This document shows, piece after piece, positions 32,807-42,849 of a DNA stretch of 64,000 nt. Every line of letters starts with the position of its first letter. The stretch's first letter is position 1. A model generated the notes under the pieces. It had not been told where the DNA came from, did no database searches, and worked only from the letters and a program-made list of their open reading frames with translations. The position numbers and the translations under genes were made by a program. The DNA comes from Synechococcus sp. M44_DOE_062 (lineage in GTDB: Bacteria; Cyanobacteriota; Cyanobacteriia; Thermostichales; Thermostichaceae): positions 101,565 through 165,564 of the forward strand of contig DVDX01000024.1 of the NCBI GenBank assembly GCA_015295985.1, in the 5' to 3' direction.

Positions 32807-34222
32807 CTAACACAAATTTGCCTGGATCACCTCTCGATATTGGGACTTGGGCTTAACGCCGACCAACTGGGCCACCAGGGCCTTGTTTTTGAAGAATTGC
32901 ACCGTTGGGGTGCCCGTCACCCCCCCTGCCTCTGCAATCTCCGGATCTTTCTCAATGTCGATCTCCACCACGTGCAGCTTGTCCGAGAACTCATCGATGA
33001 TCTTGTTCAAGATCGGCTTGAGGGCATGACAGGGGCCACAGGTGGGGGCGGTGTATTTGACCATGAGCAGGCGGTCGCTTTCGTGATAGAGCCGCCGCAG
33101 AGCATAGCTCCCTTCATGGCAAGTTTTGCTGAAGTCCAAGTCATCCTGTCCATTCTCCTCAAAGCTGGCCTCCTCAACAGCAGGATCTCCGGCAGACTCT
33201 GCCTCAGCAGCAGCGGCAGGGCTGGGTTCAGGATGGCTTTGGGCAAGGACGTGATGCTCTTGGGCCAAGCTGTGTTCGGAGAGCCAACGCTCCGCCAACA
33301 TTGCTGCCATACAGCCGGTACCGGCGGCGGTGATTGCCTGACGAAATTCGTGATCCTGCACATCTCCGGCGGCAAAGACCCCTTCCACACTGGTGGCTAC
33401 AGAGCCCGGTCGAGTAACGATGTAGCCGACTTCATCCAGTTCCAGTTGCCCTTTGAACAGGTCGGTGTTGGGCTTATGGCCAATGGCATAAAATAGGCCA
33501 CCTACTGGCATCTCGCGGATTTCGCCGGTTTGGTTGTTGCGCACTTTCACTCCGGTCAGACGCAGACCATCCCCCACCACTTCCACCGCTTCGCTGTGCC
33601 AGTGGACGGTAATCTTGGGATGGTTGAGGACACGATCTTGCATGGCTTTGCTGGCCCGCATTTTGTTACTCCGCACCAGCATATGCACATGGGATCCAAA
33701 CTTGGTCAGGTAGGTGGCTTCCTCACAGGCAGTATCGCCACCGCCGATCACCACCAATTCCACCCCCCTGAACATGGGCATGGCCCCATCGCAAATTGCA
33801 CAGGCCGACATGCCTCGGTTCCAGTAGGTCTCCTCTCCCGGCAGGTGTAGGCGCTTGGCCGTGGCCCCAGTGGCGACAATCAGGCTGTGGGTGCGCAATT
33901 CCCGCTCGTCAGAACGGACGACAAAAGGCCGCTGACTTAAATCGACGAAGGTGACATCTTCGGTATAGAGTTCCGCCCCCCAGCGCTGCGCTTGAGCCCG
34001 CATGTTCTTCATCAGTTGGGGGCCGGTGATGCCTTCGGGGAAGCCCGGAAAGTTCTCCACCTCAGTGGTGGTCATCAGTTGCCCGCCTGGGATCCCGCCC
34101 GCTTGGAACCCCTCAAACACGACCGGCTTCAGGTTGGCACGCCCAGCATAAATGGCTGCTGTAAACCCGGCAGGGCCGGAGCCGATGATCACCACATTCT
34201 CAACTCGACTTTGCTCTGTCAT
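32807..34222 (-). CDS. ntrC: NADPH-dependent thioredoxin reductase fused to thioredoxin (NTRC)
   Basis: The 471-residue protein joins a thioredoxin reductase (residues 1-310: [16 protein letters not shown] for FAD, the redox motif ACAICDG near residue 138, [10 protein letters not shown] for NADPH) to a C-terminal thioredoxin domain (about 365-471) with [11 protein letters not shown] in place of WCGPC. This exact pair of motifs marks NTRC, which reduces 2-Cys peroxiredoxins and other targets in cyanobacteria and plastids using NADPH. The linker (about 312-365) is Ala/Glu-rich and contains a Cys (KTCHEGSY). The name ntrC here means thioredoxin reductase C, not the nitrogen regulator. The gene is monocistronic and divergent from glnA, with 500 bases between them. 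Confidence 0.92.
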   Translation of the reverse strand: MTEQSRVENVVIIGSGPAGFTAAIYAGRANLKPVVFEGFQAGGIPGGQLMTTTEVENFPGFPEGITGPQLMKNMRAQAQRWGAELYTEDVTFVDLSQRPFVVRSDERELRTHSLIVATGATAKRLHLPGEETYWNRGMSACAICDGAMPMFRGVELVVIGGGDTACEEATYLTKFGSHVHMLVRSNKMRASKAMQDRVLNHPKITVHWHSEAVEVVGDGLRLTGVKVRNNQTGEIREMPVGGLFYAIGHKPNTDLFKGQLELDEVGYIVTRPGSVATSVEGVFAAGDVQDHEFRQAITAAGTGCMAAMLAERWLSEHSLAQEHHVLAQSHPEPSPAAAAEAESAGDPAVEEASFEENGQDDLDFSKTCHEGSYALRRLYHESDRLLMVKYTAPTCGPCHALKPILNKIIDEFSDKLHVVEIDIEKDPEIAEAGGVTGTPTVQFFKNKALVAQLVGVKPKSQYREVIQANLC

Positions 34223-34723
34223 CCCATCTCTCTCCTTCTGTAGCAGGAATAGAAACCAAACTCATAACGACTACGCTTTAGCTTAACACCCTTTGGCAAC
34301 CTGGGCGAGGTCGGGGCCTGCTGGTCTTATTTTCGCTTGCTTTGAGTAACTGGGGCTTTGTTCTGCCGATCCGATGTTGGTCATCTCTGCCCAGGGGTTG
34401 GCAAGGTGCTGACTGGCTTGTTTCTGGTATTGCCCAAGTTCTGGATCCCCAACATCCCATCTGGATTGACCAAAGCCAACAGGGAAAGAGGATCAACTCG
34501 GATGATTGGAAAAAGAGTGTCTGAGATGGCCAGCAAGTGGGTCAGAAGGCCAGGCTCGAAGCAGTTTTGTATCAGAAACTACAAAATGCCCGTGTTGACC
34601 TTTCTAGGATGAGTGAGCGTTTTTGGCCTGTCTGGGTCGAAGCGTGGGGATCACCTGCTGGGATCCCATTTGTTTCAGCTACACTTCCCCCAGTCTTAAC
34701 CGCAACCCAATCAGGAGAGAGTA
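34223..34723. other. Intergenic region with glnA promoter
   Basis: This 501-base gap holds the NtcA-type glnA promoter (34569-34610) and no gene. The transcript leader would be about 107 bases; a short hairpin (GGGATCacctgctGGGATCCC, near 34655) lies in it. No glnA riboswitch consensus is seen. Confidence 0.6.
34569..34610 (+). promoter_or_regulatory. NtcA-activated promoter of glnA
   Basis: A perfect NtcA box GTA-N8-TAC (34569-34582) is followed after 22 bases by the -10 box TAGGAT (34605-34610, matching TAN3T). That spacing is the canonical class II NtcA activated promoter described for cyanobacterial glnA. It predicts activation under nitrogen limitation through the 2-oxoglutarate-responsive regulator NtcA. 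The start of transcription would be near 34617. Confidence 0.9.
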
Positions 34724-36148
34724 ATGGCATCCACGCCCCAAGAAGTGCTTCAGATGATCCAGGACAACAACGTCCAGATAGTGGATCTCAAGTTTGTGGA
34801 TATCTTTGGCACCTGGCAGCATGTTTCCTTCCACACCTCGATGATCAAAGAAGAGACCTTCACCGAGGGGCTTCCCTTTGACGGATCCAGTATCCGGGGC
34901 TGGAAAGCGATCAACGAGTCTGACATGTACATGGTGCCGGATCCCAAAACGGCTTGGATTGATCCCTTTCTGGAGGTGCCCACCCTCAGCATCACTTGCA
35001 GCATCGTTGAGCCGCGCACCGGCCAGCCCTATAGCCGCTGTCCCCGCAGCCTTGCCGCCCGTGCTGTTGCCTATCTGCAATCGACGGGCATTGCCGACAC
35101 TGCTTACTTTGGGCCGGAGGCGGAGTTTTTCATCTTTGAGGATGTTCGTTTTGACCAAACCCAAAACTCGGCCTACTACTTTGTGGATTCCATCGAAGGT
35201 CGCTGGAACTCGGGCCGCGAGGAGAAAGGTGGCAACCTGGGCTACAAGCCTCGCTACAAAGAGGGCTATTTCCCGGCCCCGCCCACCGATGCCCATCAAG
35301 ACATCCGTACCGAGATGCTGCTGACCATGGGCAAGTTGGGGGTGCCTATCGAGAAGCATCACCACGAGGTGGCTACCGGCGGGCAAGGGGAGTTGGGCTA
35401 TCGCTTCGCCGATCTGATCACGGCTGCCGACTACATGATGGTTTACAAATACGTGATCCGGAACGTGGCCCGCAAGCACGGCAAAACCGTCACCTTCATG
35501 CCCAAGCCCCTGTTTAACGACAACGGCACTGGCATGCACACCCACCAGTCCCTCTGGAAGGATGGCCAGCCCCTGTTCTACAGCGAAGGCACCTATGCCA
35601 ACCTGAGCGAGACGGCTCTTTACTACATCGGTGGCCTGCTCAAGCATGCCCCGGCGATCCTGGCCTTCACCAACCCCACCACCAACTCCTACAAGCGCTT
35701 GGTGCCTGGCTTTGAGGCACCGGTGAACCTGGCTTACTCCCAGGGCAACCGTTCCGCTGCCATTCGCATTCCCGTGACCGGCAAAAATCCGAAAGCGAAG
35801 CGTCTAGAGTTTCGCTGCCCGGATGCCACCTGCAATCCCTACCTTGCTTTCTCGGCCATGTTGATGGCAGGTCTGGACGGGATCAAGAATAAGATCCACC
35901 CCGGCGAGCCCCTGGATAAGGATATCTACGATCTGGAGCCAGAAGAGTTGGCCAAGATCCCTTCCACACCTGGATCCCTGCTGGATGCCCTGGAAAACCT
36001 GCAGAAGGATCATGCCTTCTTGCTGGAGGGCGGTGTTTTCACTGAGGATCTGATCCAAACCTACATCGAGTACAAGATCGACAACGAGATCAACCCCATC
36101 AACCTGCGGCCTCACCCCTACGAGTTCGCCCTTTACTTCGACGCCTAA
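34724..36148 (+). CDS. glnA: Glutamine synthetase type I
   Basis: Glutamine synthetase fixes ammonium onto glutamate with ATP and is the entry point of nitrogen. The 474-residue protein has the GS I length and motifs: [19 protein letters not shown], the metal-binding [15 protein letters not shown], the [15 protein letters not shown] region, [15 protein letters not shown], the RxPxxG-type RSAAIRIP, and the adenylylation-loop area near the C-terminus (EPEELAKIP, residue 400 region), where a Tyr could be modified but cyanobacterial GS is instead inhibited by IF7/IF17 proteins. It is preceded by an NtcA promoter and followed by a terminator. Confidence 0.98.
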   Translation: MASTPQEVLQMIQDNNVQIVDLKFVDIFGTWQHVSFHTSMIKEETFTEGLPFDGSSIRGWKAINESDMYMVPDPKTAWIDPFLEVPTLSITCSIVEPRTGQPYSRCPRSLAARAVAYLQSTGIADTAYFGPEAEFFIFEDVRFDQTQNSAYYFVDSIEGRWNSGREEKGGNLGYKPRYKEGYFPAPPTDAHQDIRTEMLLTMGKLGVPIEKHHHEVATGGQGELGYRFADLITAADYMMVYKYVIRNVARKHGKTVTFMPKPLFNDNGTGMHTHQSLWKDGQPLFYSEGTYANLSETALYYIGGLLKHAPAILAFTNPTTNSYKRLVPGFEAPVNLAYSQGNRSAAIRIPVTGKNPKAKRLEFRCPDATCNPYLAFSAMLMAGLDGIKNKIHPGEPLDKDIYDLEPEELAKIPSTPGSLLDALENLQKDHAFLLEGGVFTEDLIQTYIEYKIDNEINPINLRPHPYEFALYFDA

Positions 36149-36169
36149 GCGTTGTAGCCGATTCTGCAG

Positions 36170-36197
36170 CGGGATCCCTGATGGGATCCCGTTTTTT
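36170..36197 (+). terminator. glnA terminator built from two GGGATCCC palindromes
   Basis: CGGGATCCC (36170-36178), loop TGAT, GGGATCCCG (36183-36191), then six T. It is a textbook intrinsic terminator, 22 bases after the glnA stop. Both arms are the local highly repeated palindrome. Confidence 0.9.
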
Positions 36198-36325
36198 CTG
36201 AGAAAATGGCAGCTCCCAATTGTGGATCCCTTGGGCAACTTGGCTACCGCTGTTCAACGGCACCCCCCGCCAGCGTTGAAGCGTCCTGTGCCCCCCATCG
36301 ACCCGATGAAGCTCGACCCAACAAC

Positions 36326-36353
36326 AAAAAAGGGATCCCTTCCTTGGGATCCC
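36326..36353 (-). terminator. Terminator of the DUF4278 gene, also from two GGGATCCC palindromes
   Basis: On the minus strand GGGATCCC, loop AAGGAA, GGGATCCC is followed by TTTTTT. It lies 44 bases after the stop of the minus-strand gene. It is a second, independent terminator built from the palindrome, 130 bases from the first. Confidence 0.85.
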
Positions 36354-36396
36354 TTCTCTTTGAGCTCAGGCCAGAGTATCAACAGTTACAGACAGA

Positions 36397-36846
36397 TTAA
36401 CTCATGCTAACACGGCTGCGGTCATAGGTGAGCCGGAAGGTGGGATGCACTTTTCCTTGGATGCGGTTCCAGAAGTTGCGCACGTTGACATGCAGACCAA
36501 TCTGCTCTGTACCGCGGATCAACATGGATTGCTGACGAATCCGAATCAACCGTTGGTGACTCATCATCAAGCGGCGAGACAGGTCATCCAAGACATGAGA
36601 ACGGCCAGCAGCCACGGCGGTAGAAGCCTCTGCCGTCTGAACGGGTTGAACTGACGCTTCGGCAGCCTTGGAATGATAGGCCACACCTCGATAGAGCAGG
36701 TCAAGGTTGGTGGGCAAAACCACCGGCTTGGTCAGGTGGCGGAACCGCCAGTCCAGCCCCCGGTAACGACCCCCCACTTTGCCGGGAGAAACCGCCGCTG
36801 TTGCAGAAGAGGGGGTGTAATCGACGCCACGGTAAAAGAGTTCCAT
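36397..36846 (-). CDS. DUF4278 domain protein
   Basis: From ATG 36846 (GGAGG 8 bases upstream) the product has 149 residues. It contains two short repeats of the DUF4278 type, ELFYRGVDYTP at the N-terminus and LLYRGVAYHSK near residue 51, linked by a basic region; the rest is helical, with RSHVLDDLSRRLMMSHQRLIRIRQQSMLIRGTEQIG. DUF4278 proteins are common in cyanobacteria and often respond to stress; the function is unknown. The gene has a good promoter upstream (TATAAT) and its own terminator, so it is an independent unit. Confidence 0.75.
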   Translation of the reverse strand: MELFYRGVDYTPSSATAAVSPGKVGGRYRGLDWRFRHLTKPVVLPTNLDLLYRGVAYHSKAAEASVQPVQTAEASTAVAAGRSHVLDDLSRRLMMSHQRLIRIRQQSMLIRGTEQIGLHVNVRNFWNRIQGKVHPTFRLTYDRSRVSMS

Positions 36847-37194
36847 GATCTTCGCCTCCAAATGAGTTGAGTTTTCATCCGTTCGCCTTCTCCCAAGAGA
36901 AGCCCCACGGTTACCAGAAGAGTTGAGGCGCGTTCCTTCGGGATCTCTCCCTACTTCCGTCCTCTGGCTGCGATGTCGCTCTACTATGATGAGCCGCCCA
37001 GCACGCGAGAGGATGAACGATTTCTATCTACATTCTGTATTATAAGCTACGGTTTTGGGGTGTTGTCAGCAACTTTTAACAAAAATTTCCACCGAGTTTG
37101 CGGCCAGTTTCCTCTGAATCCGGGCTAAGTCAGCCGGGATCCCTGGGGGAAGCGGGATGCAGGGCTTGGAGCCGAGTTCTCCGCCCTGTCCGAG
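36847..37194. other. Intergenic region between the DUF4278 gene and the antiporter
   Basis: About 348 bases. It holds a promoter for the minus-strand gene (37039-37069) and a long leader. An AT-rich block (37020-37090) could also contain the promoter of the antiporter. No other feature recognised. Confidence 0.5.
37039..37069 (-). promoter_or_regulatory. Sigma-70 type promoter for the DUF4278 gene
   Basis: On the minus strand CTGACA (37069-37064) and a perfect TATAAT (37044-37039) are separated by 19 bases. The transcript would have a leader of about 185 bases before ATG 36846. Confidence 0.5.
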
Positions 37195-39165
37195 ATGCCA
37201 GAGGAAGCATTATCGTGGAAGAATCCTCAGGATTGGCTACAAAAGTTCACACTCCTTGGTGGGTGCCCTGTGCAGGAAGACTTTCGTCTGATTTTGGACA
37301 TTGTGACGGTATTGGCGGCAGCAGCAGCGGGTGGATTTTTGGCCTCACTGCTGAGGCAGCCCGTGTTGCTGGGCTACTTACTGGCCGGGATCTTGGTGGG
37401 GCCCACCGGGCTGGGGTGGATCAAAGAGTTGGTTCAGGTGGAAACCTTGGCCCAATTTGGGGTGACCTTTTTGCTGTTCACCTTGGGGGTGGAGTTTTCC
37501 CTGAAAGAACTGCGCAAGGTACGCGGGATCGCCATTGGCGGCGGCATTTTGCAAATTGGCCTGACGATTTTGATTACGGCGGTGCTGGCCGTGGTCAGCG
37601 GCTGGTTGACGCCGGTGCAAGGGATCTTTTTGGGGGCCGTGCTCTCCTTGTCTTCGACTGCCGTGGTGTTGAAAAGTCTCACCGAGACCAACCAAATGGA
37701 TACTCCCCAAGCCCAGGCCATGTTGGGGATCCTGATTGTGCAGGATTTGGCGGTGGGGCTGATGCTGGCGGTGTTGCCGGCTTTGGATTGTCCCTTGCCG
37801 GAGCTGGCGGGATCCCTGGCCAGGGCCTTGGCAGAAATCGGCCTGGTGGGGCTGGGGGCAGTGGTGGGCGGGATTTGGCTGGTTCCCGGTTTCCTGCGTC
37901 TGCTGGCTCAGCAGGAGAGCAAAGAGGTGTTTTTGCTGGGGGTAATCAGCCTCTGCGTGGGAATTGCCCTGTTGACGGAGCGGCTGGGCATTTCCAGCGA
38001 GATTGGGGCCTTCATTGCCGGGCTGATGATCTCGGAGGTGGAATACGCCGACCAAACCCTGGACTATGTGGAGCCTTTGCGGGATGTGTTTGCCGCTCTC
38101 TTTTTTGCCGCCATTGGCATGCTCATCGATCCCAGCTTTATCCTCAGCCATCTGTTGCTGATCCTGGGGCTGGTGGGGCTGGTGATGGTGGGCAAGTTTT
38201 GCATCGTGGCCCCCTTGGCGCGGCTGTTTGGTTATGCTCTGCCGGCAGCGGTGGTGGTGGGGCTGGGCCTATCGCAAATCGGCGAATTTTCCTTTGTGCT
38301 GGCCAGCGAGGGGCAGGCATTGGGGTTGGTGTCGCGGCAGATCTATTTGTTGATTGTCAGCACTACAGCCGTTACCCTCCTGCTCACCCCCTTTCTGCTC
38401 AGGGGCGCTCCGCGACTGTTTTCCGGGCTACACGGGATCCCCTTCTTGGCCCGCTGGTTGGAATCGGGCGAGCGGCCTCGTGCTCTGGCTCCTGATGCTC
38501 CTCAACAGGGGCATGTGGTGGTGTGCGGCTACGGGCAGGTGGGGCAAGACATTGTGCGCCTTCTCGAAGCCCGTCGTCACCCCCTCTTGGTTATCGATCA
38601 GTCAGAACGGGTGATCCAACACCTGCGTTCCCGTGGGATCCCTTACCTATACGGAAATGCGGCCAGCCCCTTGGTGCTGGAGAAAGCATGCTTGCCCCAG
38701 GCCCGCGCCCTGGTCATTGCCCTGCCGGATCGCATGAGCATCCGCCTCTGCCTGAAACGAGCTCTGGAGTTGGCGCCGCAATTGGATGTGGTGGTGCGAG
38801 CTACCGACAAGGAAGACATTGAACAGCTCTATCAGTTGGGGGCCAGAGAAGTCGTCCATCCCGAATTTGAGGCCAGCCTGGGGCTGTGCAGCCATGTGTT
38901 GCTGGAGTTGGGAGAACCCCCAGACATCATTCAGCAGGAGATCCTGGCCATTCGCAGCAGCCACTACCGCGATCTGCGCCCTCTCCACCCCAGTTGCCTG
39001 ATCCCCGCCCCCCTCAGTTGGCTAACGCAGCAGGCCCTATCCCCAGAGAGCCCCGCCAACAGCAACCACGACAGCAGCCCGGCAGAATCTTCCTCGGCGT
39101 GGTGGGAACGCTGGCAGCGGCCTGTTCAGCCGGAATGGGCAGGGATCCCTAGCTCTGCAGAGTAG
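37195..39165 (+). CDS. CPA2-family cation:proton antiporter with TrkA-N domain (KefB/C-like)
   Basis: The 656-residue protein (GTG 37270, giving a start VQEDFRLILDIV like other family members, is also possible) has 11-13 transmembrane helices in the first 400 residues, with PVLLGYLLAGILVGPTGLG near the N-terminus, FGVTFLLFTLGVEFS, and the ion-binding region around LSSTAVVLKSLTE and SEIGAFIAGLMISE. Residues about 440-570 form a TrkA-N Rossmann domain with GYGQVGQDIVR and VIDQSE. Such antiporters exchange K+ or Na+ for H+; the RCK-like domain suggests ligand control. The gene is monocistronic. Confidence 0.9.
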   Translation: MPEEALSWKNPQDWLQKFTLLGGCPVQEDFRLILDIVTVLAAAAAGGFLASLLRQPVLLGYLLAGILVGPTGLGWIKELVQVETLAQFGVTFLLFTLGVEFSLKELRKVRGIAIGGGILQIGLTILITAVLAVVSGWLTPVQGIFLGAVLSLSSTAVVLKSLTETNQMDTPQAQAMLGILIVQDLAVGLMLAVLPALDCPLPELAGSLARALAEIGLVGLGAVVGGIWLVPGFLRLLAQQESKEVFLLGVISLCVGIALLTERLGISSEIGAFIAGLMISEVEYADQTLDYVEPLRDVFAALFFAAIGMLIDPSFILSHLLLILGLVGLVMVGKFCIVAPLARLFGYALPAAVVVGLGLSQIGEFSFVLASEGQALGLVSRQIYLLIVSTTAVTLLLTPFLLRGAPRLFSGLHGIPFLARWLESGERPRALAPDAPQQGHVVVCGYGQVGQDIVRLLEARRHPLLVIDQSERVIQHLRSRGIPYLYGNAASPLVLEKACLPQARALVIALPDRMSIRLCLKRALELAPQLDVVVRATDKEDIEQLYQLGAREVVHPEFEASLGLCSHVLLELGEPPDIIQQEILAIRSSHYRDLRPLHPSCLIPAPLSWLTQQALSPESPANSNHDSSPAESSSAWWERWQRPVQPEWAGIPSSAE

Positions 39166-39218
39166 ATCAAGGATCAAGAGATCAAGCCTTGCCAGCTCAG
39201 AACACAACCTGGGGCAAG

Positions 39219-39743
39219 ATGAAAGGGAGGAAAGGTGGGCGACTCACTTTCCGGGAGGGCTCTATGCATTGGCCTGGCTGGCTACCTAGCCCATTTGCTT
39301 GGCTGAGGGCCTTTGCTCTGTTGGCCTTACTGGCTTTTGTGGCAGTGGTGGGGAGGATGCTCCTATTCTGGGGAACAGTAGCCAGCGCTATTTTCGAGAA
39401 CAAGATACTTCTAGGGGTGGCCTTTGCCCTGACGTTGGGTGTTATGGCGGGCCTTGTTGCCCACGTCCATCATTGGCTCAAAGGCCCTGAGGACAAACGT
39501 CACCCCACCCTGAGAAGCTGGAGGGAAGGGATTGTGGCGGTAGGATTGGCCGGGGCCAGCTTGGCTATGACGACAGTCTGCCTGCTTCCTTTCTTCGCTG
39601 AGCTGGAAGATCTGCCAAGGCGCTCAGCCACCAAACTGGTGGGGTTCCTTTGGTTGGTCTGGGCTGCCTACCTTTATCAGCTCGAAGGTTGCATATCTCA
39701 GTACTTGAGCCAGCGTAAAGACCCTCTCAAGGGAGCTGGCTAA
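39219..39743 (+). CDS. Hypothetical membrane protein
   Basis: From ATG 39219 (39264 also possible) the product has 174 residues with four to five hydrophobic segments (about 30-50, 60-82, 105-127 and 137-155) and short charged loops. No catalytic motif or family is recognised. It follows the antiporter gene after about 50 bases on the same strand and may be co-transcribed with it. The following 240 bases before moaA show no gene. Confidence 0.55.
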   Translation: MKGRKGGRLTFREGSMHWPGWLPSPFAWLRAFALLALLAFVAVVGRMLLFWGTVASAIFENKILLGVAFALTLGVMAGLVAHVHHWLKGPEDKRHPTLRSWREGIVAVGLAGASLAMTTVCLLPFFAELEDLPRRSATKLVGFLWLVWAAYLYQLEGCISQYLSQRKDPLKGAG

Positions 39744-39984
39744 GATAGGAATCCGCAGAGGCTGGTTGACTGGCGGGTGGGCCATCTCCAACTGCTTCCT
39801 GTCTGGCCACTGGATCTGGATTTCTTGAGTACGTGCCCTGCCAGTTGAAAGCCTCGAGACAGTTCCCGCTGCCTTCGCGGATGGAGACTCTGGAGGGGTT
39901 TCCAGAAAGCAAGGGGAAGGATCCTCAGCGGTGTTCAGGACGCTGGGAGGAGGGGTACCCCATCTTTTTCTGGCCTAGCTTGCC

Positions 39985-40962
39985 ATGCCGACCGTCAACT
40001 ATCTGCGCATCAGCTTGATTGATCGCTGCAATTTCCGCTGCCAGTACTGCATGCCTGACGAGGCAGAGTTGGCCTGGCTGCAAGCCCCAGAGCGCTTGAC
40101 CGATGAAGAAATCCTTACGCTGGTTCGAGAGGTGTTTTTGCCTTTGGGGATCGATTGCTTTCGCCTCACTGGTGGCGAACCCCTGCTGAGGCCGGGGCTG
40201 GAGCACCTCATCCGGGCTCTATGCAGCCTGCCTGGGGTGAGAGATGTGGCCCTCACCACCAACGGCTTCAACCTCAGCCAAAAGGCCCAACTCCTCTATG
40301 AAGCGGGGCTGCGCCGCATCAACATCAGCTTTGATTCCCTCAACCCCGAGACCTTTCGGCTGATCACAGGACGGGATCGCTGGCAGCAGGTCTGGGCCGG
40401 GATCCAAGTTGCTCACCAAGTGGGGTTTGATCCCCTCAAGTTGAATGTGGTGGTGATCCCTGGGCTCAACGAATCGGAAGTGGAAGAGCTGGCTGCCCTT
40501 ACCCTGGAGCGGCAATGGCATGTGCGCTTCATCGAGTTTATGCCCATCGGCAATGCTGCCCTCTTCCAGCAGACTGGCTGGGTAGAGTCTGAGGTGCTGC
40601 GACAGCGAATTCGCGCTCGCTTTGGCCTGGAACCTGGGTTTGTGGCCGGCAATGGGCCAGCAGATGTGTTCCGCATCCCGGGGGCAAAAGGCACCTTGGG
40701 CTTTATCAGCCAGATGTCCGAGTGCTTTTGCGATCGATGCAACCGCATGCGGCTGTCCAGCGACGGTTGGCTGCGCCCTTGCCTGCTCAATGAATCCGGC
40801 CAAATCAACCTGCGGGATCCGCTGCGAGCTGGGATCCCTGCCGAAAGGCTAAGGCAGCAGGTGCGGGAATTGCTGGACATCAAGCCGGATATCAACTTCA
40901 AAGGGCGGGACACCGGCAGCCAGGGATCCTACCGGCGCACCATGTCTCAGATTGGTGGCTAG
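39985..40962 (+). CDS. moaA: GTP 3',8-cyclase MoaA
   Basis: MoaA is the radical-SAM enzyme that starts molybdenum cofactor synthesis from GTP. The 325-residue protein has the N-terminal radical SAM motif CNFRCQYCM (residues 13-21), the SAM-binding GGEPLLRPG, and the C-terminal second 4Fe-4S site [22 protein letters not shown]. Length and motifs are standard. MoaC and other moa genes are not in the window. Its stop codon shares bases with the stop of the convergent FG-GAP gene (CTAG at 40959-40962). Confidence 0.96.
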   Translation: MPTVNYLRISLIDRCNFRCQYCMPDEAELAWLQAPERLTDEEILTLVREVFLPLGIDCFRLTGGEPLLRPGLEHLIRALCSLPGVRDVALTTNGFNLSQKAQLLYEAGLRRINISFDSLNPETFRLITGRDRWQQVWAGIQVAHQVGFDPLKLNVVVIPGLNESEVEELAALTLERQWHVRFIEFMPIGNAALFQQTGWVESEVLRQRIRARFGLEPGFVAGNGPADVFRIPGAKGTLGFISQMSECFCDRCNRMRLSSDGWLRPCLLNESGQINLRDPLRAGIPAERLRQQVRELLDIKPDINFKGRDTGSQGSYRRTMSQIGG

Positions 40963-42323
40963 TGGGGATAGGGAATCTGCAAAAGCTGGTTGACCGGTGG
41001 GTGGGCTACCTGCCACTGTTTCCCATCCGGCCACTGGATCTGGATTTCTTTGACCACCGTTTCGGATCCCAGGCCAAAGTGGGCCACCGGTTCCATCTGA
41101 CAGAGGTAGCCGCTGCCTGCGTCGATGGCCCGGACTTGGGTGCGGGTGGAGGTGAGCAGCCTTACCAGGGCACCGCGGGCCGGGGATCCCTGGCGGGTGA
41201 GGGGCAGAACTCTCAGCCAGTTGTTGGCATTGGCCGCTGGGCGATAGAAGCTCAGAGGCTGTGCGCCGGACTCCCCATGAGCAATCAGCAATTCCAGACG
41301 ACCATCCCCATCCACATCGGCCACCGCTGCTCCTGTCCCCAATCCCTGCGGCTCGGCAGCATCTCCAATGTCAATGGCTTGCCAACAGCCAGAGCGCCAA
41401 GCAAACAGGCGGTTGGGCTCGCCGATGTTGTTGAAAAACAGCTCTGGGTAACCGTCGTTGTCGAAGTCGGCAGCAATGACTGTGCGAATGCGGGAGGGCC
41501 TAGCCAACTCCGGGGGGGCTACATCCTTAAAAAAACCGCTGGGGGTCTGGATCCAGAGGCGATGGGGGCCTTCCCAGTTGCCGTAAAGCAAATCCAGCCG
41601 TCCATCCCCATCCAGATCCACCGCCGCCACACCGCGTCCATGCTCGTCGGGATCCGCCAGGCCCACCTCAGCGGCAACCTCTTCAAAGGTGCCATCCCCC
41701 CGGTTGCGAAACAGAAAGTTGGGACCCTGCTCGTTGACGGCAAAAATGTCCATCCGCTGCGAGACCAAGGGCAAGGCCACCAGACCCCGCCCACCCGTCA
41801 CCCGATTCAATCCCGCTTCCGGCGCTACATCGGCAATCATTTGGTTGGGGCCTAGCTCGTACAGGCGCATGGGGCCGCCGTAGTTGGCCACGAAAAATCC
41901 ATAGCGCCCCTGACCGAGACGATCCACACAGGCTACAGAGCGACCTGCCGTCAAGTTGAGGGCGTCTTGGTTTTGCGGCAGAGAGAACAGATCCACCCAG
42001 GCAGATCCCTGCCAGTCGAACAGGCGATCCCCAAAGCGCTTGCGCCCCCCGAAGGTATCGGTATTCAGAACGTAGAGTTCCTCTTGCCCGTCCCCGTCAA
42101 AGTCGGCGGCAGCCACCCCAATCGCCATGCGCCCTGCATCAGCCAGCGTGTCGTCTGCTTGATCCACCAGGGCTTGCCCATCCCACTTCAAGACCCGATT
42201 CGAGCCGCGGAACCCGCACACAAACAGCTCAAAAGCCCCATCCTGATCCAAATCGCAAGCGGCAACCCCATAGAAAAGAGCAGGTGGGTTGAAGCGGATC
42301 TGCAGGCTGCAATCTTGAAACAT
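40959..42323 (-). CDS. FG-GAP repeat protein with ASPIC/UnbV C-terminal domain
   Basis: From ATG 42323 the product has 454 residues. Five or more calcium-binding FG-GAP/VCBS motifs are visible: [45 protein letters not shown] and [11 protein letters not shown], forming a beta-propeller. The last 90 residues ([12 protein letters not shown]...[21 protein letters not shown]...[12 protein letters not shown]) match the ASPIC/UnbV domain, as in CRTAC1-type proteins. No signal peptide is visible in this start ([24 protein letters not shown]), unusual for a family that is mostly secreted. A TTG at 42344 would add seven residues but no signal. Function unknown; likely adhesion or carbohydrate binding. 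Confidence 0.85.
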   Translation of the reverse strand: MFQDCSLQIRFNPPALFYGVAACDLDQDGAFELFVCGFRGSNRVLKWDGQALVDQADDTLADAGRMAIGVAAADFDGDGQEELYVLNTDTFGGRKRFGDRLFDWQGSAWVDLFSLPQNQDALNLTAGRSVACVDRLGQGRYGFFVANYGGPMRLYELGPNQMIADVAPEAGLNRVTGGRGLVALPLVSQRMDIFAVNEQGPNFLFRNRGDGTFEEVAAEVGLADPDEHGRGVAAVDLDGDGRLDLLYGNWEGPHRLWIQTPSGFFKDVAPPELARPSRIRTVIAADFDNDGYPELFFNNIGEPNRLFAWRSGCWQAIDIGDAAEPQGLGTGAAVADVDGDGRLELLIAHGESGAQPLSFYRPAANANNWLRVLPLTRQGSPARGALVRLLTSTRTQVRAIDAGSGYLCQMEPVAHFGLGSETVVKEIQIQWPDGKQWQVAHPPVNQLLQIPYPH

Positions 42324-42410
42324 GGGGATCCCATCGGAGAACAATAGGAACTGGTGGAGCCCCCGGCTCTGATGGTATGCTGAATCTTTGCCGGAACTTC
42401 CCTTTCAACC

Positions 42411-42740
42411 ATGCCACGCATCAAATCTGCCATCAAGCGCGTTCAGATCGCAGAGCGGAATCGGCTGCGCAACAAAGCCACCAAAGCAATGGTGCGCGCT
42501 CTGATGAAGAAAGTGATCTCTCTCTCGGCTGCCTACGCTGCCAACCCGCAGCAAGAAACTCTGCAGGAAATCCAGGCGGCTATGAGTGCTGCTTTCAGCC
42601 GCATTGATAAAGCTGCCAAAACCGGCGTTTTGCATAAAAACACAGCCGCTCGTCGTAAGGCTCGGCTGGCCCGGATTGTGAAGCTGTCTGTGGCTTCCTC
42701 GGAAAAATCCCAGGCTGAGGCTTTGGGTGGGCGTGGTTGA
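42411..42740 (+). CDS. rpsT: 30S ribosomal protein S20
   Basis: S20 binds 16S rRNA early in assembly of the small subunit. The 109-residue product begins PRIKSAIKRVQIAERNRLRNKATKAMVRALMKK and is entirely helical and basic, as expected; the family signature AAKTGVLHKNTAARRKARLARIV lies near the end. It is divergent from the FG-GAP gene, 87 bases away, and monocistronic, a common arrangement for rpsT in cyanobacteria. The last 10 residues (EKSQAEALGGRG) are a species-specific tail. Confidence 0.96.
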   Translation: MPRIKSAIKRVQIAERNRLRNKATKAMVRALMKKVISLSAAYAANPQQETLQEIQAAMSAAFSRIDKAAKTGVLHKNTAARRKARLARIVKLSVASSEKSQAEALGGRG

Positions 42741-42849
42741 ATTCTCCCGCTGCCTCGGCAGTGGCTTGGCCTGCCTGTGTGGGATTTCAGTCACACGTAA
42801 GTGAGATTTTGCCTCAATGCCGGCAGGGATCCCAAGTGGCAGCCCAAGC

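Noticed and set aside
34610..34723. Possible glutamine riboswitch in the glnA leader
   Set aside because: I could not find the conserved core of the glnA motif; regulation is explained by NtcA.
37098..38495. A 465-codon open frame overlapping the antiporter in another phase
   Set aside because: Gly/Ala-rich, without hydrophobic periodicity; the antiporter frame has clear helices and a Rossmann motif.
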